A DNA stretch of 64,000 bases from Mactra quadrangularis (Eukaryota; Mollusca; Bivalvia; Venerida; Mactridae), in the NCBI GenBank assembly GCA_025267735.1, contig CM046311.1, positions 24,655,020 through 24,719,019 of the forward strand, given 5' to 3'. Below the pieces are notes generated by a model. The model searched no databases. It had not been told where the DNA came from and saw nothing but the letters and a program-made list of their open reading frames with translations. The translations under genes were made by a program, and so were the position numbers. Below, in pieces: positions 21,468 through 34,422 of the stretch; the first letter of the stretch is position 1, and each line of letters opens with the position of its first letter.

Positions 21468-24400
21468 ATATTTACTTTTAATTAATTGTTTTTGTCTTAC
21501 TTTTGTTACATAATTGTTACATCAGTATCAAAATATTAGTATGGTCAATGATATAATGGTCTTGTGTTAAGTATCCAACTTAATTTTGAATAACACTTAG
21601 AGTAGTTTTTGGTACGAAAAATTCAGTGGATATATTACACAATGAAAAACTACTCTACCATTGGTAGTACGCACAAAGTATACTTAATGATTCTTTTCGT
21701 CTGTCTATGTATTTGAATTCAAATTTATACCCATCCATGCTGTGCCAGGCTGATTATGAAACTGAGTTGCAATTACATAGATTCAATCTTGTCCTGACGT
21801 CACCTTATCTCGTTGATGTCACATTTATGTGTGTCAGTGCAAACGTGTATTGCACTCTTGTGTACATATTTTATGATCTGAGATTTGGCGTGATAATATA
21901 TTGATAATTTCTGCGAATGTCTATGTAAAAATAAAATGCAATTAAAAAGTTAAAATTTAATTTTTGCTTTTCACTTGAACACGGTACGAACGAATATACA
22001 AGTGTAAAAGTGGTTGCGCCTTGTATTAATTAAACATTTAACTGAGGCCTTTAATGCAATTACTCATGGGTCAAATGCCTATTTTGTATAAAAAATGACT
22101 AACAAACATTCTTGTAAATTATGATCATCATGTGACGTAAGGAAAGAAAGTTATGGAAAAAGTACACGATTTACTGGGACACCCCTCGTATAATTGTTTA
22201 TTTTACTAACGTTGAGACTTGTGTATAGAGTAGTCATTTGTATATAGAATTGTATATTAACTTAACTCTATATATAATGCTACTTGTTAATAAAATTGTA
22301 TTTTGTTATAGGTTTTATAAATGAAGTATCATTGATTATGTATAATTTTCTTTTATACATGAAAGTGTATATTAAATAGAATTAAACATGATATGTAAAA
22401 TTGCGTTTCTACATGAATTTTGTATATTAGATGTAGACCTTTGTTTTTATATAGAATTACAAATCATGTGTATTATATTGTATATAAAACTGTGTAGTGC
22501 GCATATAAATGATTAGGCCATGCCATTTCAGAATTTTGTTAATCGCCCGCGTGCGCATAGGTTTTAGAGTCCTCAAGTAAAAAAACGAAGTTGTTGGTGA
22601 TTTTTTCTTAGATAATTTCGTTGTTCCGGGATTCGATAATGACAATACCGTTAAAACACTAGTCATTTAATAATAAACCTCATGTTTTACTCTATACATT
22701 AGTGACAACGTTAGTAAAATAAACAATTATATATGCAATAAGAAATTTTATATAAAGACACAATTGAACATAAAGTGTACAACTCTATCAAATATACTTT
22801 TTAACGTACAATATACATTTATATACAGAATGTACAATGAGGGACTTTAGTCAGTTATCTTTCCCTGATAAAATCTGAAGCAATCCAATTGGTAAGTAGG
22901 TCCTTACAATTGGAACCCTCGGATTTTATCCTTGAATTCCTATGTAAGGATAACAAAATATTTCATCCAATATCTTTCATGTAAATGAAGAAATTAACAG
23001 AAGTGATGAAATTTAAATAGTTCTTTGCCTTAAAAATACTTATTTTGAATTTCAAACAAATTCAATGATTTACAAAAAAGTTATTAAAGATTTATTTTGG
23101 CAAACTGACATTGAAAAGTAAGGGTAAAATCCAAGTAATCCAACTAATTGGACCTACCCATTTGAAGTGTATACAAGGGGAAATAACTGACTAAAGTCCC
23201 TTATTCTATAACGATAGAATACAAAATGTATTTGCAGTTCTAAACAATATAATATTGCTTAAATTAATGGGCCCAAGTTTAGGTCGAAGGTTCCATGGTA
23301 CGAAAACAAACAAGTTCCGTTATAATCAGTACCGAACGGATTGATTTTATCAGATACTTTTTCTATTCGAGCGCTCTTGTGTTTATCAAAACGAACTTTT
23401 TTGCTGGCGATCATATCCGAGTTTTTCGAATGGGGATAAAATAATTTCGGTGCGTACTGCGGACCGGCCACACTCCCACCGACTTTAAATATTTGCCTTG
23501 GGTCTCTGGCCGATTGATTAAAAAAGTATTCTACATACTTCATATAAGTATAAATGGAATATAGTCTATTTAATACTTATAAATTCAATGAATTACAGAA
23601 AATTACAGCGCATTTTTTACACCAAGAAACTTCTCAAGTACCCCAATTTCCATATTGTAGGAAATTTTTAATTTTTTCAATATTTATGTCCGATGGATAA
23701 TGGAAATGTGTACAGTATAGGACCATACGTCCGTCTGCTTGCATAGCTTTTATGCTTCTTTATCGATGCAAACCCGGTTTTGTCGTGCATGCATTAACTA
23801 GTGGAAATGTGAAGATGTCTTACTGCTTTGATTGAAAGAAAACAATAGCTTTTATAAACCTTTTCTCTGCAGATGACACACCGACTTGCAAAAGACATAT
23901 GGCAATTTCTCGTTCTTGTGACGAGCCATTTCTTAATTTTTCGGTGTGCATATCAACACACTAATGATTTTCACCAAAACAGACCACGTTGGATATTTGC
24001 ACGAGAAACACGTGCCCATTACCGTTTTTCAACATATGCACGACAAAACCGGGCTTGCATCAATAAATGATTTATAGCAAAAACAGACCACGTGGGATAT
24101 TTGCACGAGAAACACGTGCCCATTACCGTTTTTCAACATATGCACGACAAAACCGGGCTTGCATCAATAAATGATTTATAGCAAAAACAGACCACGTGGG
24201 ATATTTGCACGAGAAACACTTGCACATTTCCGTTAATCAACATATGCACGACAAAACCGGATTTGCATCAATAAATGAGTATAAAAACCATGCAAACAAA
24301 CGACAGTATGGCCCTATATACATTTCCATTATCGATTATACCATTATACTTAACGAAACTCCTAACTACTCCGATTTCAGTATTGCTGGAAATTTATATT

Positions 24401-25786
24401 CTAAACATTTATGTCCGATCGACAATGGAAATGTATACTGTCGTTTGTTTGACATGGTTGACATGCTCATTTATTGATGCAAGCCCGGTTTTGTCGTGCA
24501 TATGTTGAAAAACGGTAATGGGCACGTGTTTCTCGTGCAAATATTTCACGTGGTCTGTTTTGGTGAAAATCATTAGTGTGTTGATATGCACACCGAAAAA
24601 TTAAGAAATGGCTCGCCACAAGAACGAGAAACTACCATATGTCTTTTGCAAGGCGGTGTGTCACCTGCAGATTTAAGTTTTCTAATAGCTATTGTTATCT
24701 TTTAATTAAAGCAATAAGAAATCTTCCTATTTCCACTAGTTAATGCATGTACGACAAAACCGGGTTAGCATCGTTAAAGAAGCCTACACGCTATGCAAGC
24801 AGACGGCAGTATGGTCCTATACTGTACACATTTCCATTATAGATCGGACATAAATATTGAAAAAAATAAAAATTTCCTACTACATGTATATGGAAATTGG
24901 GGGTACTTGAGAGGTTTCTTGAAGTATAAAAAAATCATTGTAATTTTCTATAATTCATTGCATTTTTAGTAATAAATGGACTATATTCCATATATAATTA
25001 TATGAAGTGTGTAGGAAACCATTTTCATAATAGGCTAAGGACCCAAGGCAAATATTTAAAGTCGGTGGGAGTGTGGCCGGTCCGCAGTACGCACCGAAAT
25101 TATTTTATCCCCATTCGAAAAACTCGGATATGATCGCCAGCAAAAAAGTTCGTTTTGATAAACTCAAGAGCGCTCGAATAGAAAAAGTATCTGATAAAAT
25201 CAATCCGTTCGGTACTGATTATAACGGAATTTGTTTGTTTTCGTACCATGGAACTTTCGACCTAAACTAGGGCCCATTAATTTAAGCAATGGTCTTACGG
25301 GCATTTTCATGTCGTTTGTAATTGTGAAACTATTTAAGTGATAATTATATGAACAAGGTATCGACTTGTGTATTGTAAAGACACTTGTGGATATATAATT
25401 ATATAGTTTAGATAAAAATATGTGTATTTAATAGAACTGTATATTGAATTATTTTAGAAATGCATATTGTATAGAATTGAATAAAATAATTGAAATAACT
25501 GTATTGTCTGTATGGAAATGCAGTATGCATATCGAATTGTATATTACAAGTTCTTTAAACTTTATATTGTTTAGAACTGCATATACATTTGTATTCTTTC
25601 GTTATAGAATTGTCATAAAACGTATATTTGGTAGAGTTATACACTGTATGTTGAATTGTGTATTTATAAAACAATTTAATTGCATAAACGTCATATTAAG
25701 ACGTCAGGTCTATGAAATCATTTTTATTCACTCTCCAAGTTCGCCTTGTTTTGAACAGTGACATATACAGGCAACGTATTTACTTC
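21468..25786 (+). repeat. Macrosatellite unit 5 (long/short chimera, 4,319 bp)
   Basis: Up to 22689 every diagnostic base is long-type (for example GGTACGAAAA near 21610 and CCTCAAGTAA near 22571). From 22690 on every diagnostic base is short-type (CTACATACTT near 23532, CTGCAGATGA near 23870, loss of two A in the TTAATTTTTCGG stretch near 23935). The join at 22689/22690 removes 183 bp relative to unit 4 (equivalent to 4678-4860 of unit 1), a different interval from the 183 bp missing in units 6-14. Palindrome 22733-25685, MITE 22839-23202. Its left arm carries a right-arm base at 23490. It has an extra G near 24901. Confidence 0.93.
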
Positions 25787-28700
25787 ATATTTACTTTTAA
25801 TTAATTGTTTTTGTCTTACTTTTGTTACATAATTGTTACATCAGTATCAAAATATTAGTATGGTCAATGATATAATGGTCTTGTGTTAAGTATCCAACTT
25901 AATTTTGAATAACACTTAGAGTAGTTTTTGGTATGAAAAATTCAGTGGATATATTACACAATGAAAAACTACTCTACCATTGGTAGTACGCACAAAGTAT
26001 ACTTAATGATTCCTTTCGTCTGTCTATGTATTTGAATTCAAATTTATACCCATCCATGCTGTGCCAGGCTGATTATGAAACTGAGTTGCAATTACATAGA
26101 TTCAATCTTGTCCTGACGTCACCTTATCTCGTTGATGTCACATTTATGTGTGTCAGTGCAAACGTGTATTGCACTCTTGTGTACATATTTTATGATCTGA
26201 GATTTGGCGTGATAATATATTGATAATTTCTGCGAATGTCTATGTAAAAATAAAATGCAATTAAAAAGTTAAAATTTAATTTTTGCTTTTCACTTGAACA
26301 CGGTACGAACGAATATACAAGTGTAAAAGTGGTTGCGCCTTGTATTAATTAAACATTAAACTGAGGCCTTTAATGCAATTACTCATGGGTCAAATGCCTA
26401 TTTTGTATAAAAAATGACTAACAAACATTCTTGTAAATTATGATCATCATGTGACGTAAGGAAAGAAAGTTATGGAAAAAGTACACGATTTACGGGGACA
26501 GCCCTCGTATAATTGTTTATTTTACTAACGTTGAGACTTGTGTATAGAGTAGTCATTTGTATATAGAATTGTATATTAACTTAACTCTATATATAATGCT
26601 ACTTGTTAATAAAATTGTATTTTGTTATAGGTTTTATAAATGAAGTATCATTGATTATGTATAATTTTCTTTTATACATGAAAGTGTATATTAAATAGAA
26701 TTAAACATGATATGTAAAATTGCGTTTCTACATGAATTTTGTATATTAGATGTAGACCTTTGTTTTTATATAGAATTACAAATCATGTGTATTATATTGT
26801 ATATAAAATTGTGTAGTGCGCATATAAATGATTAGGCCATGCCATTTCAGAATTTTGTTAATCGCCCGCGTGCGCATAGGTTTTAGAGTCCTTAAGTAAA
26901 AAAACAAAGTTGTTGGTGATTTTTTCTTAGATAATTTCGTTGTTCCGGGATTCGATAATGAAGAAATTAGGGTACATAGGAGTTTCGTTAAGTATTTACA
27001 AATTACTACTCTATACATTAGTGACAACGTTAGTAAAATAAACAATTATATATGCAATAAGAAATTTTATATAAAGACACAATTGAACATAAAGTGTACA
27101 ACTCTATCAAATATACTTTTTAACGTACAATATACATTTATATACAGAATGTACAATGAGGGACTTTAGTCAGTTATCTTTCCCTGATAAAATCTGAAGC
27201 AATCCAATTGGTAAGTAGGTCCTTACAATTGGAACCCTCGGATTTTATCCTTGAATTCCTATGTAAGGATAACAAAATATTTCATCCAATATCTTTCATG
27301 TAAATGAAGAAATTAACAGAAGTGATGAAATTTAAATAGTTCTTTGCCTTAAAAATACTTATTTTGAATTTCAAACAAATTCAATGATTTACAAAAAAGT
27401 TATTAAAGATTTATTTTGGCAAACTGACATTGAAAAGTAAGGGTAAAATCCAAGTAATCCAACTAATTGGACCTACCCATTTGAAGTGTATACAAGGGGA
27501 AATAACTGACTAAAGTCCCTTATTCTATAACGATAGAATACAAAATGTATTTGCAGTTCTAAACAATATAATATTGCTTAAATTAATGGGCCCAAGTTTA
27601 GGTCGAAGGTTCCATGGTACGAAAACAAACAAGTTCCGTTATAATCAGTACCGAACGGATTGATTTTATCAGATACTTTTTCTATTCGAGCGCTCTTGTG
27701 TTTATCAAAACGAACTTTTTTGCTGGCGATCATATCCGAGTTTTTCGAATGGGGATAAAATAATTTCGGTGCGTACTGCGGACCGGCCACACTCCCACCG
27801 ACTTTAAACATTTGCCTTGGGTCTCTGGCCGATTGATTAAAAAAGTATTCTACATACTTCATATAAGTATAAATGGAATATAGTCTATTTAATACTTATA
27901 AATTCAATGAATTACAGAAAATTACAGCGCATTTTTTACACCAAGAAACTTCTCAAGTACCCCAATTTCCATATTGTAGGAAATTTTTAATTTTTTCAAT
28001 ATTTATGTCCGATGGATAATGGAAATGTGTACAGTATAGGACCATACGTCCGTCTGCTTGCATAGCTTTTATGCTTCTTTATCGATGCAAACCCGGTTTT
28101 GTCGTGCATGCATTAACTAGTGGAAATGTGAAGATGTCTTACTGCTTTGATTGAAAGAAAACAATAGCTTTTATAAACCTTTTCTCTGCAGATGACACAC
28201 CGACTTGCAAAAGACATATGGCAATTTCTCGTTCTTGTGACGAGCCATTTCTTAATTTTTCGGTGTGCATATCAACACACTAATGATTTTCACCAAAACA
28301 GACCACGTTGGATATTTGCACGAGAAACACGTGCCCATTACCGTTTTTCAACATATGCACGACAAAACCGGGCTTGCATCAATAAATGATTTATAGCAAA
28401 AACAGACCACGTGGGATATTTGCACGAGAAACACGTGCCCATTACCGTTTTTCAACATATGCACGACAAAACCGGGCTTGCATCAATAAATGATTTATAG
28501 CAAAAACAGACCACGTGGGATATTTGCACGAGAAACACTTGCACATTTCCGTTAATCAACATATGCACGACAAAACCGGATTTGCATCAATAAATGAGTA
28601 TAAAAACCATGCAAACAAACGACAGTATGGCCCTATATACATTTCCATTATCGATTATACCATTATACTTAACGAAACTCCTAACTACTCCGATTTCAGT

Positions 28701-30104
28701 ATTGCTGGAAATTTATATTCTAAACATTTATGTCCGATCGACAATGGAAATGTATACTGTCGTTTGTTTGACATGGTTGACATGCTCATTTATTGATGCA
28801 AGCCCGGTTTTGTCGTGCATATGTTGAAAAACGGTAATGGGCACGTGTTTCTCGTGCAAATATTTCACGTGGTCTGTTTTGGTGAAAATCATTAGTGTGT
28901 TGATATGCACACCGAAAAATTAAGAAATGGCTCGCCACAAGAACGAGAAACTACCATATGTCTTTTGCAAGGCGGTGTGTCACCTGCAGATTTAAGTTTT
29001 CTAATAGCTATTGTTATCTTTTAATTAAAGCAATAAGAAATCTTCCTATTTCCACTAGTTAATGCATGTACGACAAAACCGGGTTAGCATCGTTAAAGAA
29101 GCCTACACGCTATGCAAGCAGACGGCAGTATGGTCCTATACTGTACACATTTCCATTATAGATCGGACATAAATATTGAAAAAAATAATAATTTCCTACT
29201 ACATGTATATGGAAATTGGGGTACTTGAGAGGTTTCTTGAAGTATAAAAAAATCATTGTAATTTTCTATAATTCATTGCATTTTTAGTAATAAATGGACT
29301 ATATTCCATATATAATTATATGAAGTGTGTAGGAAACCATTTTCATAATAGGCTAAGGACCCAAGGCAAATATTTAAAGTCGGTGGGAGTGTGGCCGGTC
29401 CGCAGTACGCACCGAAATTATTTTATCCCCATTCGAAAAACTCGGATATGATCGCCAGCAAAAAAGTTCGTTTTGATAAACTCAAGAGCGCTCGAATAGA
29501 AAAAGTATCTGATAAAATCAATCCGTTCGGTACTGATTATAACGGAATTTGTTTGTTTTCGTACCATGGAACTTTCGACCTAAACTAGGGCCCATTAATT
29601 TAAGCAATGGTCTTACGGGCATTTTCATGTCGTTTGTAATTGTGAAACTATTTAAGTGATAATTATATGAACAAGGTATCGACTTGTGTATTGTAAAGAC
29701 ACTTGTGGATATATAATTATATAGTTTAGATAAAAATATGTGTATTTAATAGAACTGTATATTGAATTATTTTAGAAATGCATATTGTATAGAATTGAAT
29801 AAAATAATTGAAATAACTGTATTGTCTGTATGGAAATGCAGTATGCATATCGAATTGTATATTACAAGTTCTTTAAACTTTATATTGTTTAGAACTGCAT
29901 ATACATTTGTATTCTTTCGTTATAGAATTGTCATAAAACGTATATTTGGTAGAGTTATACACTGTATGTTGAATTGTGTATTTATAAAACAATTTAATTG
30001 CATAAACGTCATATTAAGACGTCAGGTCTATGAAATCATTTTTATTCACTCTCCAAGTTCGCCTTGTTTTGAACAGTGACATATACAGGCAACGTATTTA
30101 CTTC
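25787..30104 (+). repeat. Macrosatellite unit 6 (short type, 4,318 bp)
   Basis: First full short-type unit: the equivalent of 4630-4812 of unit 1 is missing, joined at about 26960/26961. Palindrome 27052-30003, MITE 27158-27521, left-arm frame 27578-27862. It shares CGGGGACAG near 26494 and AAATAATAATTT near 29188 only with unit 7. Confidence 0.95.
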
Positions 30105-33100
30105 ATATTTACTTTTAATTAATTGTTTTTGTCTTACTTTTGTTACATAATTGTTACATCAGTATCAAAATATTAGTATGGTCAATGATATAATGGTCTT
30201 GTGTTAAGTATCCAACTTAATTTTGAATAACACTTAGAGTAGTTTTTGGTATGAAAAATTCAGTGGATATATTACACAATGAAAAACTACTCTACCATTG
30301 GTAGTACGCACAAAGTATACTTAATGATTCCTTTCGTCTGTCTATGTATTTGAATTCAAATTTATACCCATCCATGCTGTGCCAGGCTGATTATGAAACT
30401 GAGTTGCAATTACATAGATTCAATCTTGTCCTGACGTCACCTTATCTCGTTGATGTCACATTTATGTGTGTCAGTGCAAACGTGTATTGCACTCTTGTGT
30501 ACATATTTTATGATCTGAGATTTGGCGTGATAATATATTGATAATTTCTGCGAATGTCTATGTAAAAATAAAATGCAATTAAAAAGTTAAAATTTAATTT
30601 TTGCTTTTCACTTGAACACGGTACGAACGAATATACAAGTGTAAAAGTGGTTGCGCCTTGTATTAATTAAACATTAAACTGAGGCCTTTAATGCAATTAC
30701 TCATGGGTCAAATGCCTATTTTGTATAAAAAATGACTAACAAACATTCTTGTAAATTATGATCATCATGTGACGTAAGGAAAGAAAGTTATGGAAAAAGT
30801 ACACGATTTACGGGGACAGCCCTCGTATAATTGTTTATTTTACTAACGTTGAGACTTGTGTATAGAGTAGTCATTTGTATATAGAATTGTATATTAACTT
30901 AACTCTATATATAATGCTACTTGTTAATAAAATTGTATTTTGTTATAGGTTTTATAAATGAAGTATCATTGATTATGTATAATTTTCTTTTATACATGAA
31001 AGTGTATATTAAATAGAATTAAACATGATATGTAAAATTGCGTTTCTACATGAATTTTGTATATTAGATGTAGACCTTTGTTTTTATATAGAATTACAAA
31101 TCATGTGTATTATATTGTATATAAAATTGTGTAGTGCGCATATAAATGATTAGGCCATGCCATTTCAGAATTTTGTTAATCGCCCGCGTGCGCATAGGTT
31201 TTAGAGTCCTTAAGTAAAAAAACAAAGTTGTTGGTGATTTTTTCTTAGATAATTTCGTTGTTCCGGGATTCGATAATGAAGAAATTAGGGTACATAGGAG
31301 TTTCGTTAAGTATTTACAAATTACTACTCTATACATTAGTGACAACGTTAGTAAAATAAACAATTATATATGCAATAAGAAATTTTATATAAAGACACAA
31401 TTGAACATAAAGTGTACAACTCTATCAAATATACTTTTTAACGTACAATATACATTTATATACAGAATGTACAATGAGGGACTTTAGTCAGTTATCTTTC
31501 CCTGATAAAATCTGAAGCAATCCAATTGGTAAGTAGGTCCTTACAATTGGAACCCTCGGATTTTATCCTTGAATTCCTATGTAAGGATAACAAAATATTT
31601 CATCCAATATCTTTCATGTAAATGAAGAAATTAACAGAAGTGATGAAATTTAAATAGTTCTTTGCCTTAAAAATACTTATTTTGAATTTCAAACAAATTC
31701 AATGATTTACAAAAAAGTTATTAAAGATTTATTTTGGCAAACTGACATTGAAAAGTAAGGGTAAAATCCAAGTAATCCAACTAATTGGACCTACCCATTT
31801 GAAGTGTATACAAGGGGAAATAACTGACTAAAGTCCCTTATTCTATAACGATAGAATACAAAATGTATTTGCAGTTCTAAACAATATAATATTGCTTAAA
31901 TTAATGGGCCCAAGTTTAGGTCGAAGGTTCCATGGTACGAAAACAAACAAGTTCCGTTATAATCAGTACCGAACGGATTGATTTTATCAGATACTTTTTC
32001 TATTCGAGCGCTCTTGTGTTTATCAAAACGAACTTTTTTGCTGGCGATCATATCCGAGTTTTTCGAATGGGGATAAAATAATTTCGGTGCGTACTGCGGA
32101 CCGGCCACACTCCCACCGACTTTAAACATTTGCCTTGGGTCTCTGGCCGATTGATTAAAAAAGTATTCTACATACTTCATATAAGTATAAATGGAATATA
32201 GTCTATTTAATACTTATAAATTCAATGAATTACAGAAAATTACAGCGCATTTTTTACACCAAGAAACTTCTCAAGTACCCCAATTTCCATATTGTAGGAA
32301 ATTTTTAATTTTTTCAATATTTATGTCCGATGGATAATGGAAATGTGTACAGTATAGGACCATACGTCCGTCTGCTTGCATAGCTTTTATGCTTCTTTAT
32401 CGATGCAAACCCAGTTTTGTCGTGCATGCATTAACTAGTGGAAATGTGAAGATGTCTTACTGCTTTGATTGAAAGAAAACAATAGCTTTTATAAACCTTT
32501 TCTCTGCAGATGACACACCGACTTGCAAAAGACATATGGCAATTTCTCGTTCTTGTGACGAGCCATTTCTTAATTTTTCGGTGTGCATATCAACACACTA
32601 ATGATTTTCACCAAAACAGACCACGTTGGATATTTGCACGAGAAACACGTGCCCATTACCGTTTTTCAACATATGCACGACAAAACCGGGCTTGCATCAA
32701 TAAATGATTTATAGCAAAAACAGACCACGTGGGATATTTGCACGAGAAACACGTGCCCATTACCGTTTTTCAACATATGCACGACAAAACCGGGCTTGCA
32801 TCAATAAATGATTTATAGCAAAAACAGACCACGTGGGATATTTGCACGAGAAACACTTGCACATTTCCGTTAATCAACATATGCACGACAAAACCGGATT
32901 TGCATCAATAAATGAGTATAAAAACCATGCAAACAAACGACAGTATGGCCCTATATACATTTCCATTATCGATTATACCATTATACTTAACGAAACTCCT
33001 AACTACTCCGATTTCAGTATTGCTGGAAATTTATATTCTAAACATTTATGTCCGATCGACAATGGAAATGTATACTGTCGTTTGTTTGACATGGTTGACA

Positions 33101-34422
33101 TGCTCATTTATTGATGCAAGCCCGGTTTTGTCGTGCATATGTTGAAAAACGGTAATGGGCACGTGTTTCTCGTGCAAATATTTCACGTGGTCTGTTTTGG
33201 TGAAAATCATTAGTGTGTTGATATGCACACCGAAAAATTAAGAAATGGCTCGCCACAAGAACGAGAAACTACCATATGTCTTTTGCAAGGCGGTGTGTCA
33301 CCTGCAGATTTAAGTTTTCTAATAGCTATTGTTATCTTTTAATTAAAGCAATAAGAAATCTTCCTATTTCCACTAGTTAATGCATGTACGACAAAACCGG
33401 GTTAGCATCGTTAAAGAAGCCTACACGCTATGCAAGCAGACGGCAGTATGGTCCTATACTGTACACATTTCCATTATAGATCGGACATAGATATTGAAAA
33501 AAATAATAATTTCCTACTACATGTATATGGAAATTGGGGTACTTGAGAGGTTTCTTGAAGTATAAAAAAATCATTGTAATTTTCTATAATTCATTGCATT
33601 TTTAGTAATAAATGGACTATATTCCATATATAATTATATGAAGTGTGTAGGAAACCATTTTCATAATAGGCTAAGGACCCAAGGCAAATATTTAAAGTCG
33701 GTGGGAGTGTGGCCGGTCCGCAGTACGCACCGAAATTATTTTATCCCCATTCGAAAAACTCGGATATGATCGCCAGCAAAAAAGTTCGTTTTGATAAACT
33801 CAAGAGCGCTCGAATAGAAAAAGTATCTGATAAAATCAATCCGTTCGGTACTGATTATAACGGAATTTGTTTGTTTTCGTACCATGGAACTTTCGACCTA
33901 AACTAGGGCCCATTAATTTAAGCAATGGTCTTACGGGCATTTTCATGTCGTTTGTAATTGTGAAACTATTTAAGTGATAATTATATGAACAAGGTATCGA
34001 CTTGTGTATTGTAAAGACATTTGTGGATATATAATTATATAGTTTAGATAAAAATATGTGTATTTAATAGAACTGTATATTGAATTATTTTAGAAATGCA
34101 TATTGTATAGAATTGAATAAAATAATTGAAATAACTGTATTGTCTGTATGGAAATGCAGTATGCATATCGAATTGTATATTACAAGTTCTTTAAACTTTA
34201 TATTGTTTAGAACTGCATATACATTTGTATTCTTTCGTTATAGAATTGTCATAAAACGTATATTTGGTAGAGTTATACACTGTATGTTGAATTGTGTATT
34301 TATAAAACAATTTAATTGCATAAACGTCATATTAAGACGTCAGGTCTATGAAATCATTTTTATTCACTCTCCAAGTTCGCCTTGTTTTGAACAGTGACAT
34401 ATACAGGCAACGTATTTACTTC
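30105..34422 (+). repeat. Macrosatellite unit 7 (short type, 4,318 bp)
   Basis: Palindrome 31370-34321, MITE 31476-31839, left-arm frame 31896-32180. It shares CGGGGACAG (near 30812) and AAATAATAATTT (near 33508) with unit 6, and GACATAGAT (near 33489) with unit 8. Private changes include CCCAGTTTTG near 32413 and GACATTTGTGG near 34016. Confidence 0.95.
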
